This document shows, piece after piece, positions 1 to 5,948 of a DNA stretch of 9,618 bases. Source of the DNA: an uncultured Acetatifactor sp. (GTDB lineage: Bacteria > Bacillota > Clostridia > Lachnospirales > Lachnospiraceae); the NCBI GenBank assembly GCA_910578995.1, contig CAJTSY010000101.1, forward strand, positions 4,774 to 14,391, given 5' to 3'. The number at the start of each line of letters is the position of its first letter. Position 1 is the first letter of the stretch. A program made the translations under genes and the position numbers. Under the pieces are notes generated by a model. The model saw only the letters and a list, made by a program, of their open reading frames with translations. It was not told the origin of the DNA and did not search any database.

Positions 1-4
1 AGGG

Positions 5-103
5 GCGGCGGAGGATATATGTGATGCGCGGAAGGTACGTATAGGGAATGTGTCTTAAAATGCCGCGGCGGTGTTGGACTTATGTGATGCATGGAAGGTA
101 TGT
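5..103. repeat. Degenerate direct repeat upstream of gltD
   Basis: Positions 5-40 recur at 68-103 with a 63-base offset; by eye 28 of 36 positions match, and the shared core is TATGTGATGC followed two bases later by GGAAGGTA. The offset is a multiple of three and both copies lie in the same reading frame (AEDICDARKVR and VLDLCDAWKVC). That frame has a stop at 56-58 after copy 1 and at 131-133 after copy 2. This could be the duplicated tail of an upstream gene, possibly the glutamate synthase large subunit, but nothing in this short stretch identifies that gene. It could equally be a non-coding leader. Confidence 0.5.
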
Positions 104-137
104 GCGGGTGGAAGCGGAGTGAAGAAGGAGTGAGAAA

Positions 138-1631
138 ATGGGTAAACCTACAGGTTTTATGGAATATGAGAGGGAAGTGAGTAAGGCGGAGGCGCCGAAG
201 GAGCGGATCCGGCATTTTAGGGAGTTTCATGAGCATCTGGCGAGGAAGGAACAGCAGAGGCAGGGGGCCCGGTGTATGGAATGCGGGGTGCCTTTCTGTC
301 AGTCGGGGATGATGATCTGCGGGATGGCCAGCGGGTGCCCTCTGCATAATCTGGTTCCGGAGTGGAATGATCTGGTGTATACGGGCAACTGGGAGCAGGC
401 TTATAACAGGCTGAAGAAGACGAATAATTTTCCGGAATTTACGTCAAGGGTGTGTCCGGCCCTCTGTGAGGCGGCTTGTACCTGCGGGTTGAACGGGGAT
501 CCGGTGGCGACTAAGGAGAATGAGTATGCCATTATTGAGAATGCTTATGAGCAGGGGTATGCGCGGGCTGTGCCGCCCAAGGTGCGCACCGGGAAGCGGG
601 TGGCCATTGTGGGGAGCGGCCCTTCCGGACTGGCGGCGGCGGACCAGCTGAACAAAAGGGGACATTCGGTGACGGTATTCGAGCGTTCTGACCGTATCGG
701 GGGATTGCTGATGTACGGAATTCCGAATATGAAGCTGGAGAAGGAGATTGTGGAGCGGAAACGCAGGGTCATGGAGGAAGAGGGGGTTACCTTTGTCACA
801 GGGGTGGATGTGGGGAAGGGTATGAAGGGGGAACAGCTGCTGCGGGATTTTGACCGTGTGGTTTTGGCCTGCGGCGCTTCCGAACCCAGGGATATCAAGG
901 TGCCCGGGAGGGATGCCCAGGGGATTTATTTCGCGGTGGATTTCCTGAAGGCCAATACCAGGAGCCTGTTGGATTCCGGTTTTGCGGACCGTAGATATGT
1001 AGATACCAAGGGGAAGAATGTGGTCATCATCGGGGGCGGGGACACCGGAAATGACTGTGTGGGAACCGCTATCCGGCACGGGGCCGGGAGCGTGGTCCAG
1101 ATCGAGATGATGCCCAAGGCTCCGGACCGGCGGGCGGAGAATAATCCCTGGCCGGAGTGGCCCAGGATCTGCAAGACAGATTACGGCCAGGAGGAGGCCA
1201 TTGCGGTGTACGGCCATGACCCGCGGATCTATGAAACCACGGTGAAGGAGTTTGTGAAGGATGGGGAGGGAAAACTGAAGGCCGTAAAGACCGTGGGGCT
1301 TGCCTGGGAGAAAGATCAGGGCACAGGACGGATGGCGGCGAAGGAGATTGAGGGCAGTGAGCAGACCATTGACGCGGATATCGTCCTCATTGCAGCGGGA
1401 TTCCTGGGGGCCCAGGGCTATGCGGCGGAGACTTTCGGGGTGGAACTGGACGGACGTACCAATGTGAAGACGGAGCCGGGAAAGTATGCCGCCAGCCGTG
1501 AGAATGTGTTTGTGGCCGGGGATATGCACCGGGGCCAGTCCCTGGTGGTATGGGCCATCAGGGAAGGCAGAGAGGCGGCCAGGGCCGTGGATGAGAGCCT
1601 GATGGGGTATTCGGAACTGGCTGTACAGTAA
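138..1631 (+). CDS. gltD: Glutamate synthase (NADPH) small subunit GltD
   Basis: The 497-residue product matches the beta subunit of bacterial glutamate synthase. In the known enzyme this subunit oxidises NADPH through FAD and passes electrons via iron-sulphur clusters to the large subunit, which makes glutamate from glutamine and 2-oxoglutarate in the cytosol. The N-terminal part carries the cysteines of the Fe-S region: C46, C49, C54, C67, C106, C110, C114 and C116. Residues 155-164 hold the FAD-binding GSGPSG motif and 299-304 the NADPH-binding GGGDTG motif. The C-terminal VFVAGDMHRGQSLVVWAI (457-474) is the second FAD contact typical of the family. Length is normal. The ATG at 138 is preceded by AAGGAG at 125-130 with 7 bases of spacing. 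The large subunit is not in the window; it would be expected just upstream. A long antisense open frame here is a composition shadow. Confidence 0.96.
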   Translation: MGKPTGFMEYEREVSKAEAPKERIRHFREFHEHLARKEQQRQGARCMECGVPFCQSGMMICGMASGCPLHNLVPEWNDLVYTGNWEQAYNRLKKTNNFPEFTSRVCPALCEAACTCGLNGDPVATKENEYAIIENAYEQGYARAVPPKVRTGKRVAIVGSGPSGLAAADQLNKRGHSVTVFERSDRIGGLLMYGIPNMKLEKEIVERKRRVMEEEGVTFVTGVDVGKGMKGEQLLRDFDRVVLACGASEPRDIKVPGRDAQGIYFAVDFLKANTRSLLDSGFADRRYVDTKGKNVVIIGGGDTGNDCVGTAIRHGAGSVVQIEMMPKAPDRRAENNPWPEWPRICKTDYGQEEAIAVYGHDPRIYETTVKEFVKDGEGKLKAVKTVGLAWEKDQGTGRMAAKEIEGSEQTIDADIVLIAAGFLGAQGYAAETFGVELDGRTNVKTEPGKYAASRENVFVAGDMHRGQSLVVWAIREGREAARAVDESLMGYSELAVQ

Positions 1632-1646
1632 ATAAGACGGATGTTG

Positions 1647-1676
1647 CAGGGGCTGTGGGGAAAGCCCCTGTTTTTT
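1647..1676 (+). terminator. Intrinsic terminator of gltD
   Basis: An 8-bp perfect stem (CAGGGGCT at 1647-1654 with AGCCCCTG at 1663-1670) has an 8-base loop and is followed at once by six T residues (1671-1676). It starts 16 bases after the gltD stop. This is a textbook Rho-independent terminator and separates gltD from the methyltransferase gene. Confidence 0.92.
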
Positions 1677-1717
1677 CTGCCCAATCCCATTTCCTTATCT
1701 TTTTATTTTGATTTGTG

Positions 1718-1726
1718 TGTTATAAT
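1718..1726 (+). promoter_or_regulatory. Extended -10 promoter for the methyltransferase gene
   Basis: TGTTATAAT (1718-1726) is a perfect extended -10 element (TGn plus TATAAT) in an AT-rich stretch just after the gltD terminator. No good -35 is visible; the best-placed hexamer (1698-1703, TCTTTT) is poor, which is tolerated when TGn is present. It would give an untranslated leader of roughly 85 bases before the gene at 1820. Confidence 0.6.
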
Positions 1727-1819
1727 TTTTCTGGTGGACAGCATGGCAAATTTAGAAAGTCAGGAACAGCAAAGGAAATTTTATGTGCCAATAAAGAGAA
1801 AGGGACAAGGTGATACGCT

Positions 1820-2419
1820 ATGGAAAACAGGAAAAATTATTATGGTAGTTTATGTGCCGAGATGTATGAGATATTACATGAAAAAGCCCCTCAGGATGAA
1901 TTGGATTTTTACCTGTCTTATGCAGAAAAAGGTAAGAAAATTTTAGAACCTTTATGTGGCAGCGGACGCTTTCTTATTCCATTTATGGAACGTGGATTTG
2001 ATATTTGTGGTATGGATTTATCCAGTGAGATGTTGGAAAAACTAAAGCAAAAAGCTCCTGATGCAAAGGTTGTTCAAGCAGACCTTTTGGAGTATTCCTC
2101 GACAGAGCGGTATGATTATATTTTTATTCCTTCTGGTTCGGTATCGTTATTTACCGACATGGATGTGTGCAGGAAAATTTTAAAGAAATTAAAAGGGATG
2201 CTGGTTCCCGGAGGAAAATTTGTCTTTGCAGTTGATACAGTAGCTAACATATATCCAAATGATAACGAATACAGAAAAACACACCTTTATAAGTTTGGTG
2301 AGATGGAACCGTATTTAAAGGAAATGGGATTTAAGACTGTTATCGTCTATTCTTCTTTTCAAAAAGAACCTGCTGTAGGAAATCAGAATGAAATGTTTTT
2401 ATATGAGTGCCTCATATAA
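1820..2419 (+). CDS. Class I SAM-dependent methyltransferase, probably with an internal deletion
   Basis: The 199-residue protein has a Rossmann-type methyltransferase core. Motif I is ILEPLCGSGRF (41-51), an acidic residue follows strand 2 (D66 in GMDLS), D88 lies in QADLL (motif II), and VPGG (129-132) marks the turn after the helix preceding strand 5. The substrate is unknown. The start at 1820 is supported by AAGGTGAT (1807-1814), five bases upstream. Related proteins from memory are around 240-250 residues and have a beta-rich lid between the DT strand (139-140 here) and the final helix (HLYKFGEMEPYLKEMGF, 155-171). Here only about a dozen residues separate them, so I infer an in-frame internal deletion near position 2280; activity is doubtful. 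The gene is visibly more AT-rich than gltD and argC and has its own promoter, which suggests acquisition by transfer. Confidence 0.8.
   Translation: MENRKNYYGSLCAEMYEILHEKAPQDELDFYLSYAEKGKKILEPLCGSGRFLIPFMERGFDICGMDLSSEMLEKLKQKAPDAKVVQADLLEYSSTERYDYIFIPSGSVSLFTDMDVCRKILKKLKGMLVPGGKFVFAVDTVANIYPNDNEYRKTHLYKFGEMEPYLKEMGFKTVIVYSSFQKEPAVGNQNEMFLYECLI
2399..2419 (+). other. Stem-loop over the methyltransferase stop codon
   Basis: TTATATGAG (2399-2407) and CTCATATAA (2411-2419) form a perfect 9-bp inverted repeat with a TGC loop, and the stop codon is its last triplet. No T-run follows on either strand, so it is not a standard intrinsic terminator; it may protect or weakly terminate the transcript. 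Confidence 0.5.
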
Positions 2420-2465
2420 GATACAAGGCGTATTATGGGGGCTTGTTCTGAGGTATACAAAACTG

Positions 2466-2479
2466 TGGACATTTATGCA
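2466..2479 (+). promoter_or_regulatory. Candidate ArgR operator (ARG box)
   Basis: TGGACATTTATGCA matches 11 of 14 positions of the known ARG box TGAATWWWWATTCA, including both TG and CA ends and the central A/T block. It covers the -35 hexamer and start of the spacer of the argC promoter, which is where an arginine repressor would block initiation. Assignment rests on motif similarity and the identity of the downstream gene; the repressor gene is not in this window. Confidence 0.45.
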
Positions 2480-2493
2480 GAGTATGTTATACT
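2466..2493 (+). promoter_or_regulatory. argC promoter
   Basis: TGGACA (2466-2471, five of six matches to TTGACA) lies 16 bases from TATACT (2488-2493), and the spacer ends in TGT, giving an extended -10. Transcription would start near 2500, leaving a leader of about 280 bases before argC that contains the tandem repeats. The -35 is overlapped by an ARG-box-like palindrome. Confidence 0.65.
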
Positions 2494-2511
2494 AACAGAG
2501 GGCTTGCAGAA

Positions 2512-2526
2512 TCCGGTTGGACCGGA
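2512..2526 (+). other. Small hairpin in the argC leader
   Basis: TCCGGT (2512-2517), loop TGG, ACCGGA (2521-2526): a perfect 6-bp stem about 12 bases after the predicted transcription start and just before the first 71-bp repeat. It could be a 5'-end stabilising hairpin. No T-run follows. Confidence 0.4.
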
Positions 2527-2530
2527 CAGG

Positions 2531-2743
2531 GAAAAGGAGCTGTGGGAATTAAGCGGAGGCCGGAAGCGGAGCGGCGGGAATCAAGCGGAGATCGGGACAG
2601 TGAAAAGGAGTTGTGGGAACCAAGCGGAGGCCGGAAGCGGAGCGGCGGGAATCAAGCGGAGATCGGGACAGTGAAAAGGAGTTGTGGGAACCAAGCGGAG
2701 GCCGGAAGCGGAGCGGCGGGAATCAAGCGGAGATCGGAATAGG
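2531..2743 (+). repeat. Three tandem copies of a 71-bp purine-rich repeat in the argC leader
   Basis: Units begin at GAAAAGGAG at 2531, 2602 and 2673, exactly 71 bases apart. Copies 2 and 3 are nearly identical; copy 1 differs at a few positions (ATTAAG for ACCAAG), and copy 3 diverges at its end. Each unit holds three copies of the octamer AAGCGGAG, at 2551, 2564 and 2583 and then at +71 and +142, nine in all. Because 71 is not a multiple of three, the array passes through all frames and stays open by composition alone, so it is not likely to be coding. It occupies most of the 364-base gap (2420-2783) between the methyltransferase gene and argC. The copies abut directly, without spacers, so it is not a CRISPR. 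Function unknown. Confidence 0.9.
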
Positions 2744-2783
2744 GAAAGCCGGCATGCATATGGTCGGAAATAAGGAGGAAAAT

Positions 2784-3842
2784 ATGATAAAAGCAGGAAT
2801 TATAGGGGCAACAGGCTACGCGGGGGGAGAACTTGTCAGGATTCTGGCAAACCACAGGGAGGTTGGAATCGTCTGGTACGGCTCCCGCAGCTATATTGAT
2901 AAAAAATATTACCAGGTATATCAGAACATGTTCCGCATCGTGGAGGATGTGTGTAAGGATGACAATCTGGCGGAACTGGCGGAGCAGGTGGACGTGATTT
3001 TCACTGCTACCCCCCAGGGGTTTCTGGCGGGCCTTCTGACGGAGGAGATTCTGTCTAAAGTAAAGATCGTTGATTTATCAGCGGATTACCGTATAAAAGA
3101 TGTGAATGTTTATGAAAAATGGTATGGGATTGAACATAAGTCCCCCCAGTTCATTGCGGAGGCAGTGTATGGCCTGTGCGAGGTGAACCGGAGTCAGATT
3201 ACGGCGCAGACCAGACTGGTGGCAAATCCGGGCTGCTATACCACCTGTTCTATTTTGACGGCATACCCCCTGGTGAAAGAAGGGGTCATCGACGTGGATA
3301 CCCTCATTGTGGATGCAAAATCGGGAACCTCCGGGGCGGGGCGGGGGGCAAAGGTGCCCAACCTGTTCTGTGAGGTCAACGAGAACATCAAGGCCTACGG
3401 CGTGGCATCCCACCGGCACACCCCGGAGATAGAGGAGCAGCTTTCCTATGCGGGGAACTGTGAAGTGGTGATTAATTTTACGCCCCACCTGGTGCCCATG
3501 AACCGGGGTATTCTGGTGACGGAGTATGCGAAGCTGAAGAGGAATATAGACGGCACACTGCTGTCGTGGGAGGAAATCCGCGCCGTATATGACAAATATT
3601 ACGCAGATGAGAGATTTGTGCGGGTTCTGGATAAGGGAATCTGCCCTGAGACCAAGTGGGTGGAGGGCTCAAATTATGTGGATATTAACTTTGTGATCGA
3701 TGAGAGGACAGGCCGCGTCATCATGATGGGGGCCCTGGACAACCTGGTGAAGGGCGCCGCCGGGCAGGCCGTGCAGAATATGAACCTGCTGTTCGGGCTG
3801 CCGGAGGACGAGGGGCTGGAGCTGGTGCCCTGCTTCCCGTAG
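2784..3842 (+). CDS. argC: N-acetyl-gamma-glutamyl-phosphate reductase ArgC
   Basis: The 352-residue enzyme reduces N-acetylglutamyl phosphate with NADPH to N-acetylglutamate semialdehyde, the third step of arginine synthesis in the cytosol. The N-terminal NADP motif is GATGYAG (8-14). The catalytic cysteine is C151 in NPGCYTT (148-154); SGTSGAGR (180-187) and the catalytic-histidine segment SHRHTPEI (209-216) follow; the C-terminal GALDNLVKGAAGQA (316-329) is the family's second dinucleotide-binding segment. Length is normal. The ATG at 2784 is chosen because AAGGAGG (2772-2778) lies five bases upstream and the conserved motif begins eight residues in. The open frame runs back into the tandem repeat but that extension is not conserved-looking. 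Unlike common argCJBD operons, no other arginine gene follows; the next gene is a kinase after a structured gap. ArgR control is likely from the candidate operator at 2466. Confidence 0.96.
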   Translation: MIKAGIIGATGYAGGELVRILANHREVGIVWYGSRSYIDKKYYQVYQNMFRIVEDVCKDDNLAELAEQVDVIFTATPQGFLAGLLTEEILSKVKIVDLSADYRIKDVNVYEKWYGIEHKSPQFIAEAVYGLCEVNRSQITAQTRLVANPGCYTTCSILTAYPLVKEGVIDVDTLIVDAKSGTSGAGRGAKVPNLFCEVNENIKAYGVASHRHTPEIEEQLSYAGNCEVVINFTPHLVPMNRGILVTEYAKLKRNIDGTLLSWEEIRAVYDKYYADERFVRVLDKGICPETKWVEGSNYVDINFVIDERTGRVIMMGALDNLVKGAAGQAVQNMNLLFGLPEDEGLELVPCFP

Positions 3843-3871
3843 AGTGCGGGGAAAGCTGCTGTTCATTCGGT

Positions 3872-3936
3872 GCCGCCGCAAGGTGGTTTCGTGTACATTT
3901 TGCACGAACAATCCCAGGCAGCTTATTAGGCTGCTT
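3872..3936 (+). other. Cluster of three stem-loops after argC
   Basis: The 155-base gap (3843-3997) holds consecutive hairpins. The first is 3872-3877 with 3882-3887, a GCAA tetraloop closed by C-G pairs, with two G-U pairs, running into TTTC. The second is TTCGTG (3888-3893) with CACGAA (3903-3908). The third is AGGCAGC (3916-3922) with GCTGCTT (3930-3936), including one G-U pair. T-runs are at most three to four bases, so any termination of argC here is weak. No open frame of note lies in the gap. Confidence 0.45.
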
Positions 3937-3959
3937 TGCAGTCGAAGCGGTTGTTTTGA

Positions 3960-3979
3960 CAGGGAAAATACTTTCCCTG
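3960..3979. promoter_or_regulatory. Perfect inverted repeat ahead of the kinase gene
   Basis: CAGGGAAA (3960-3967) and TTTCCCTG (3972-3979) form a perfect 8-bp inverted repeat around ATAC, six bases before the Shine-Dalgarno sequence of the kinase gene. A perfect TTGACA (3956-3961) overlaps its left edge but no -10 is found 16-18 bases downstream. The palindrome could be an operator for autoregulation or an RNA hairpin that hides the ribosome binding site. Confidence 0.45.
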
Positions 3980-3997
3980 GTTTCAGGAGGTGTGGCA

Positions 3998-4813
3998 GTG
4001 GAAGATTTTATAACAGAACTCCAGGATTTACGGTATCTGGACTGGACAGATAAAAAGCTGTCAGTAGGGACTCCCGGCTGTTTCTTGAAGGCATACGAGG
4101 AAAAGAATGGCATTCGGTTTTATTATAAGCTGTCAAATTATGACAGCTACCGCGGTATTTTTGGACATGAGTGTGTAAATGAATTGATTGTTTCAAGACT
4201 GTTGGAGGTATTGGAAATTCCGCATTTGGCCTATCAGCTTATCTACGCAAGGCTTGTTATTGACGGACAGGAGCATAGAGGGTATATTACGAAATCCGTT
4301 AATTTTAGAAAGGAAAATGAAAAGAAAATTCCTTTTGATGTTTATTATGAACTGTATCGGGAGGAACAGGAAAGTCCTCTTGATTTTGCAAAAAGATACG
4401 GGTGGGAGCAGTATGTGTATCGAATGCTTGTAGTGGATTTTCTGATTTGCAACCGGGACAGACATGGGGCTAATATAGAAATACTTCTGGATGAAAACGA
4501 AGAACCACGTCCTGCGCCGCTGTTTGACCATGGATTATCGTTCTTGTTTTCATGCTATGATAATCTGGAAAGTGTGCGGAAATTTGATGTGTTGGAAGAC
4601 AGGGCAGTCAACAATTTTATCGGGTCGAAGTCACTGGAATATAACCTGGGCCTGATTCCCGGGGGAAGAAAGCTTTTTTCAGGGGCTTTGAAAGCAGAGC
4701 ATGAAGAAATGCTGCTGAGAGGGCTTGGGGAAGTCCTGCCGGAAGTGCATTTGAAGAAAATATGGGAGATGCTTTGGGCGAGGTGGGAGCGGTATGTTGA
4801 AATATGCAATTAA
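3998..4813 (+). CDS. HipA-type (HipT-like) minimal serine/threonine kinase
   Basis: A 271-residue protein with the kinase signatures of the HipA family, which phosphorylates cytosolic targets such as aminoacyl-tRNA synthetases in toxin-antitoxin systems. A glycine-bearing loop SVGTPGCFLK (22-31) precedes FYYKLS with the probable ATP lysine K44. E58/E62 in HECVNE fit the helix-C glutamate. NRDRHGANIE (152-161) gives catalytic D154 and metal-binding N159, and APLFDHG (173-179) gives D177, the DFG-equivalent. HipA is about 440 residues; this one lacks the HipN subdomain, which seems to be supplied by the next gene. The start is GTG at 3998: AGGAGGTG (3985-3992) lies five bases upstream. An in-frame TTG at 3956 has no such site. 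The next gene begins inside its last 20 bases, so the two are translationally coupled. No HTH antitoxin of HipB type is adjacent. Target unknown. Confidence 0.82.
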   Translation: MEDFITELQDLRYLDWTDKKLSVGTPGCFLKAYEEKNGIRFYYKLSNYDSYRGIFGHECVNELIVSRLLEVLEIPHLAYQLIYARLVIDGQEHRGYITKSVNFRKENEKKIPFDVYYELYREEQESPLDFAKRYGWEQYVYRMLVVDFLICNRDRHGANIEILLDENEEPRPAPLFDHGLSFLFSCYDNLESVRKFDVLEDRAVNNFIGSKSLEYNLGLIPGGRKLFSGALKAEHEEMLLRGLGEVLPEVHLKKIWEMLWARWERYVEICN

Positions 4814-5141
4814 AAATGCCTATTATAATGGAAAGACTGTGGGATACCTGTACTATGACGAGGAGCGCCGGGAATACGAGATTGAAATTCCGGAAACCGT
4901 AAAAAGCTATGAGGCGCCATGCATCCTGTCGGATTTTATTCAAAAGAACCAGTACAGGATTGGAAAGGAATGGAGCTACCGGTGGGTGTGCCAGAGAGTT
5001 ACCCCGCCGGAGCGGCAGAATATCGGGCAGGTTCTGAAGGCAAATGGTATGAAGGAATATGATGAGTTTCCATTATTGGTAAAAAATGCAGGCCGCTGCT
5101 GCCAGGACGAGTGTTATATCGTGAAGGTGGAGGAAGGATAG
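4794..5141 (+). CDS. Small HipS-like protein (HipA N-terminal subdomain homologue), putative partner of the kinase
   Basis: A 115-residue protein. By eye it follows the pattern of the HipN subdomain of HipA. NGKTVGYLYYDEERREYEI (12-30) fits the opening beta hairpin (NNQRVGEL in E. coli HipA). PPERQNIGQVLK (71-82) fits the segment after the NLLP turn, and EYDEFPLLVKNAGRCCQDEC (88-107) fits QPFDLLSEIGRDSVGA. In the described HipBST system this subdomain is a separate protein, HipS, that restrains the kinase HipT. Here the order is kinase first. The ATG at 4794 lies within the kinase gene's end (20-base overlap), with AGGTGG (4781-4786) seven bases upstream. Five cysteines, three of them in RCCQDEC, are unusual for a small cytosolic protein. 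The HipS relationship is inference from visual alignment; it may also be an uncharacterised kinase accessory protein. Confidence 0.6.
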   Translation: MLKYAIKNAYYNGKTVGYLYYDEERREYEIEIPETVKSYEAPCILSDFIQKNQYRIGKEWSYRWVCQRVTPPERQNIGQVLKANGMKEYDEFPLLVKNAGRCCQDECYIVKVEEG

Positions 5142-5168
5142 CCAACACGCTTTTGAACAGGGATTAAG

Positions 5169-5266
5169 GAAGTGGTTACAGACTACAGAAACCGCTTCGC
5201 GAACCTTGTAATCGGAAGGAAATTGCAGCAGTTATTTTCCGACAATCCCCCAATAGACAAATTGGG
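5169..5266 (+). other. Structured intergenic region before the Nudix gene
   Basis: The 156-base gap (5142-5297) holds a 9-bp stem with one G-U pair (GAAGTGGTT at 5169-5177 with AACCGCTTC at 5190-5198, 12-base loop) and a perfect 6-bp stem CCCAAT/ATTGGG (5249-5254, 5261-5266). Neither is followed by a T-run. No convincing promoter was found; weak TTGAAC (5153) and TTGTAA (5206) hexamers lack good -10 partners. Confidence 0.4.
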
Positions 5267-5297
5267 AGATAAACAGGGCAGCTGCGGAAGGAGAAAC

Positions 5298-5747
5298 ATG
5301 GACAGAACGGAGAGAGTGGAACTGACCGCATTATGCATGATATGCAGGGGAAATGAGATTCTGCTGCAGAACCGGACCAAAAGGGACTGGCCCGGCTATG
5401 TCTTTCCCGGCGGGCATGTGGAGCCGGGGGAATCCATCGTGGAGTCAGTTATCCGGGAAATGAAGGAAGAGACGGGGCTGACCATTCGAAACCCCAGGCT
5501 CTGCGGTGTCAAGCAGTTTCCCATAGAGGGCGGGAGGTACATCATATTCCTGTTCCGGGCAGACCAGTTCGAGGGGGATCTGTGTGCTTCCCAGGAGGGC
5601 AGCGTGGAATGGGCCCACAGAGACAGACTTTCCTCTTATGCTTTGGCGGGCGATATGGAAGATCTGATAAAGGTTATGGACAGCCAGGAGTTAACGGAAT
5701 TTCAATATATAATTGAGGATGGAAAGTGGATCGTGACCCTGCACTGA
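5298..5747 (+). CDS. MutT-like Nudix hydrolase (8-oxo-dGTP diphosphatase type)
   Basis: A 149-residue Nudix protein with a complete Nudix box: G39, E45, then R53-E54-M-K-E57-E58-T-G60-L61, where the glutamates bind the catalytic metal. The flanking DWPGYVFPGGHVEPGES (30-46) and LCGVKQF (68-74) match the Firmicute group annotated as 8-oxo-dGTP diphosphatase, which removes oxidised nucleotides from the pool; the true substrate cannot be read from sequence. The start is ATG 5298, preceded by AAGGAG (5288-5293) with four bases of spacing. The frame stays open back to about 5172 but that stretch has no start with a ribosome binding site and holds the hairpins described above. Next gene begins 201 bases downstream, so it is likely a separate or weakly linked transcript. 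Confidence 0.88.
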   Translation: MDRTERVELTALCMICRGNEILLQNRTKRDWPGYVFPGGHVEPGESIVESVIREMKEETGLTIRNPRLCGVKQFPIEGGRYIIFLFRADQFEGDLCASQEGSVEWAHRDRLSSYALAGDMEDLIKVMDSQELTEFQYIIEDGKWIVTLH

Positions 5748-5854
5748 GGGGCGCCGCGTTCAGCTATGGGGAGCCGCCCTTGCTTTCTATAGCATGTAGC
5801 ATGGGGGATAAAATGAGAGGAAAATCATTATCTGCTGTGACGGGGGCGCATTTT

Positions 5855-5860
5855 TATAAT
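5855..5860 (+). promoter_or_regulatory. Possible -10 element ahead of the DUF1801 gene
   Basis: A perfect TATAAT sits 88 bases before the start codon in the 201-base gap 5748-5948. No acceptable -35 lies 16-18 bases upstream. The gap also holds a tandem TAGCATG pair (5790-5803) and a 32-codon open frame (5813-5911) without a good ribosome binding site, which I do not call. Confidence 0.35.
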
Positions 5861-5948
5861 AGAGATATTCGTTCCCGGACAGGAAAGCCGCCGGGGACAG
5901 GGGTCTGGTGACGGCCGGGATACGGAATTGAGACAGGAGGGATGGAGA

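Noticed and set aside
444..1529. Long minus-strand open frame of 361 codons across gltD
   Set aside because: Low-complexity His/Leu/Pro-rich translation with no domain pattern, fully antisense to an unmistakable gltD; a codon-bias shadow.
1641..1946. Plus-strand frame of 101 codons between gltD and the methyltransferase
   Set aside because: It starts before the gltD terminator stem and overlaps the methyltransferase core in another frame; no ribosome binding site or conserved pattern.
2435..2742. Plus-strand frames through the 71-bp repeats
   Set aside because: The array is open in all frames because of composition; the 71-base period shifts frame each copy, and starts lie upstream of the predicted promoter or inside the repeats.
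2531..2743. CRISPR array or T-box leader
   Set aside because: Copies abut without spacers, and no T-box consensus or terminator/antiterminator pair with a U-run is present.
2613..2783. 57-codon N-terminal extension of argC
   Set aside because: Consists of translated repeat; the ATG at 2784 has an ideal ribosome binding site and fits the normal ArgC start.
3956..3961. Perfect TTGACA as -35 for the kinase operon, and TTG 3956 as its start codon
   Set aside because: No -10 at 16-18 bases, and the GTG at 3998 has a full AGGAGGTG at proper spacing while TTG 3956 has none.
5172..5297. 42-codon N-terminal extension of the Nudix protein
   Set aside because: No ribosome binding site at its start; ATG 5298 has one and fits the family start.
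5813..5911. Small 32-codon open frame between Nudix and DUF1801 genes
   Set aside because: No convincing ribosome binding site and no recognisable pattern; overlaps the TATAAT element.
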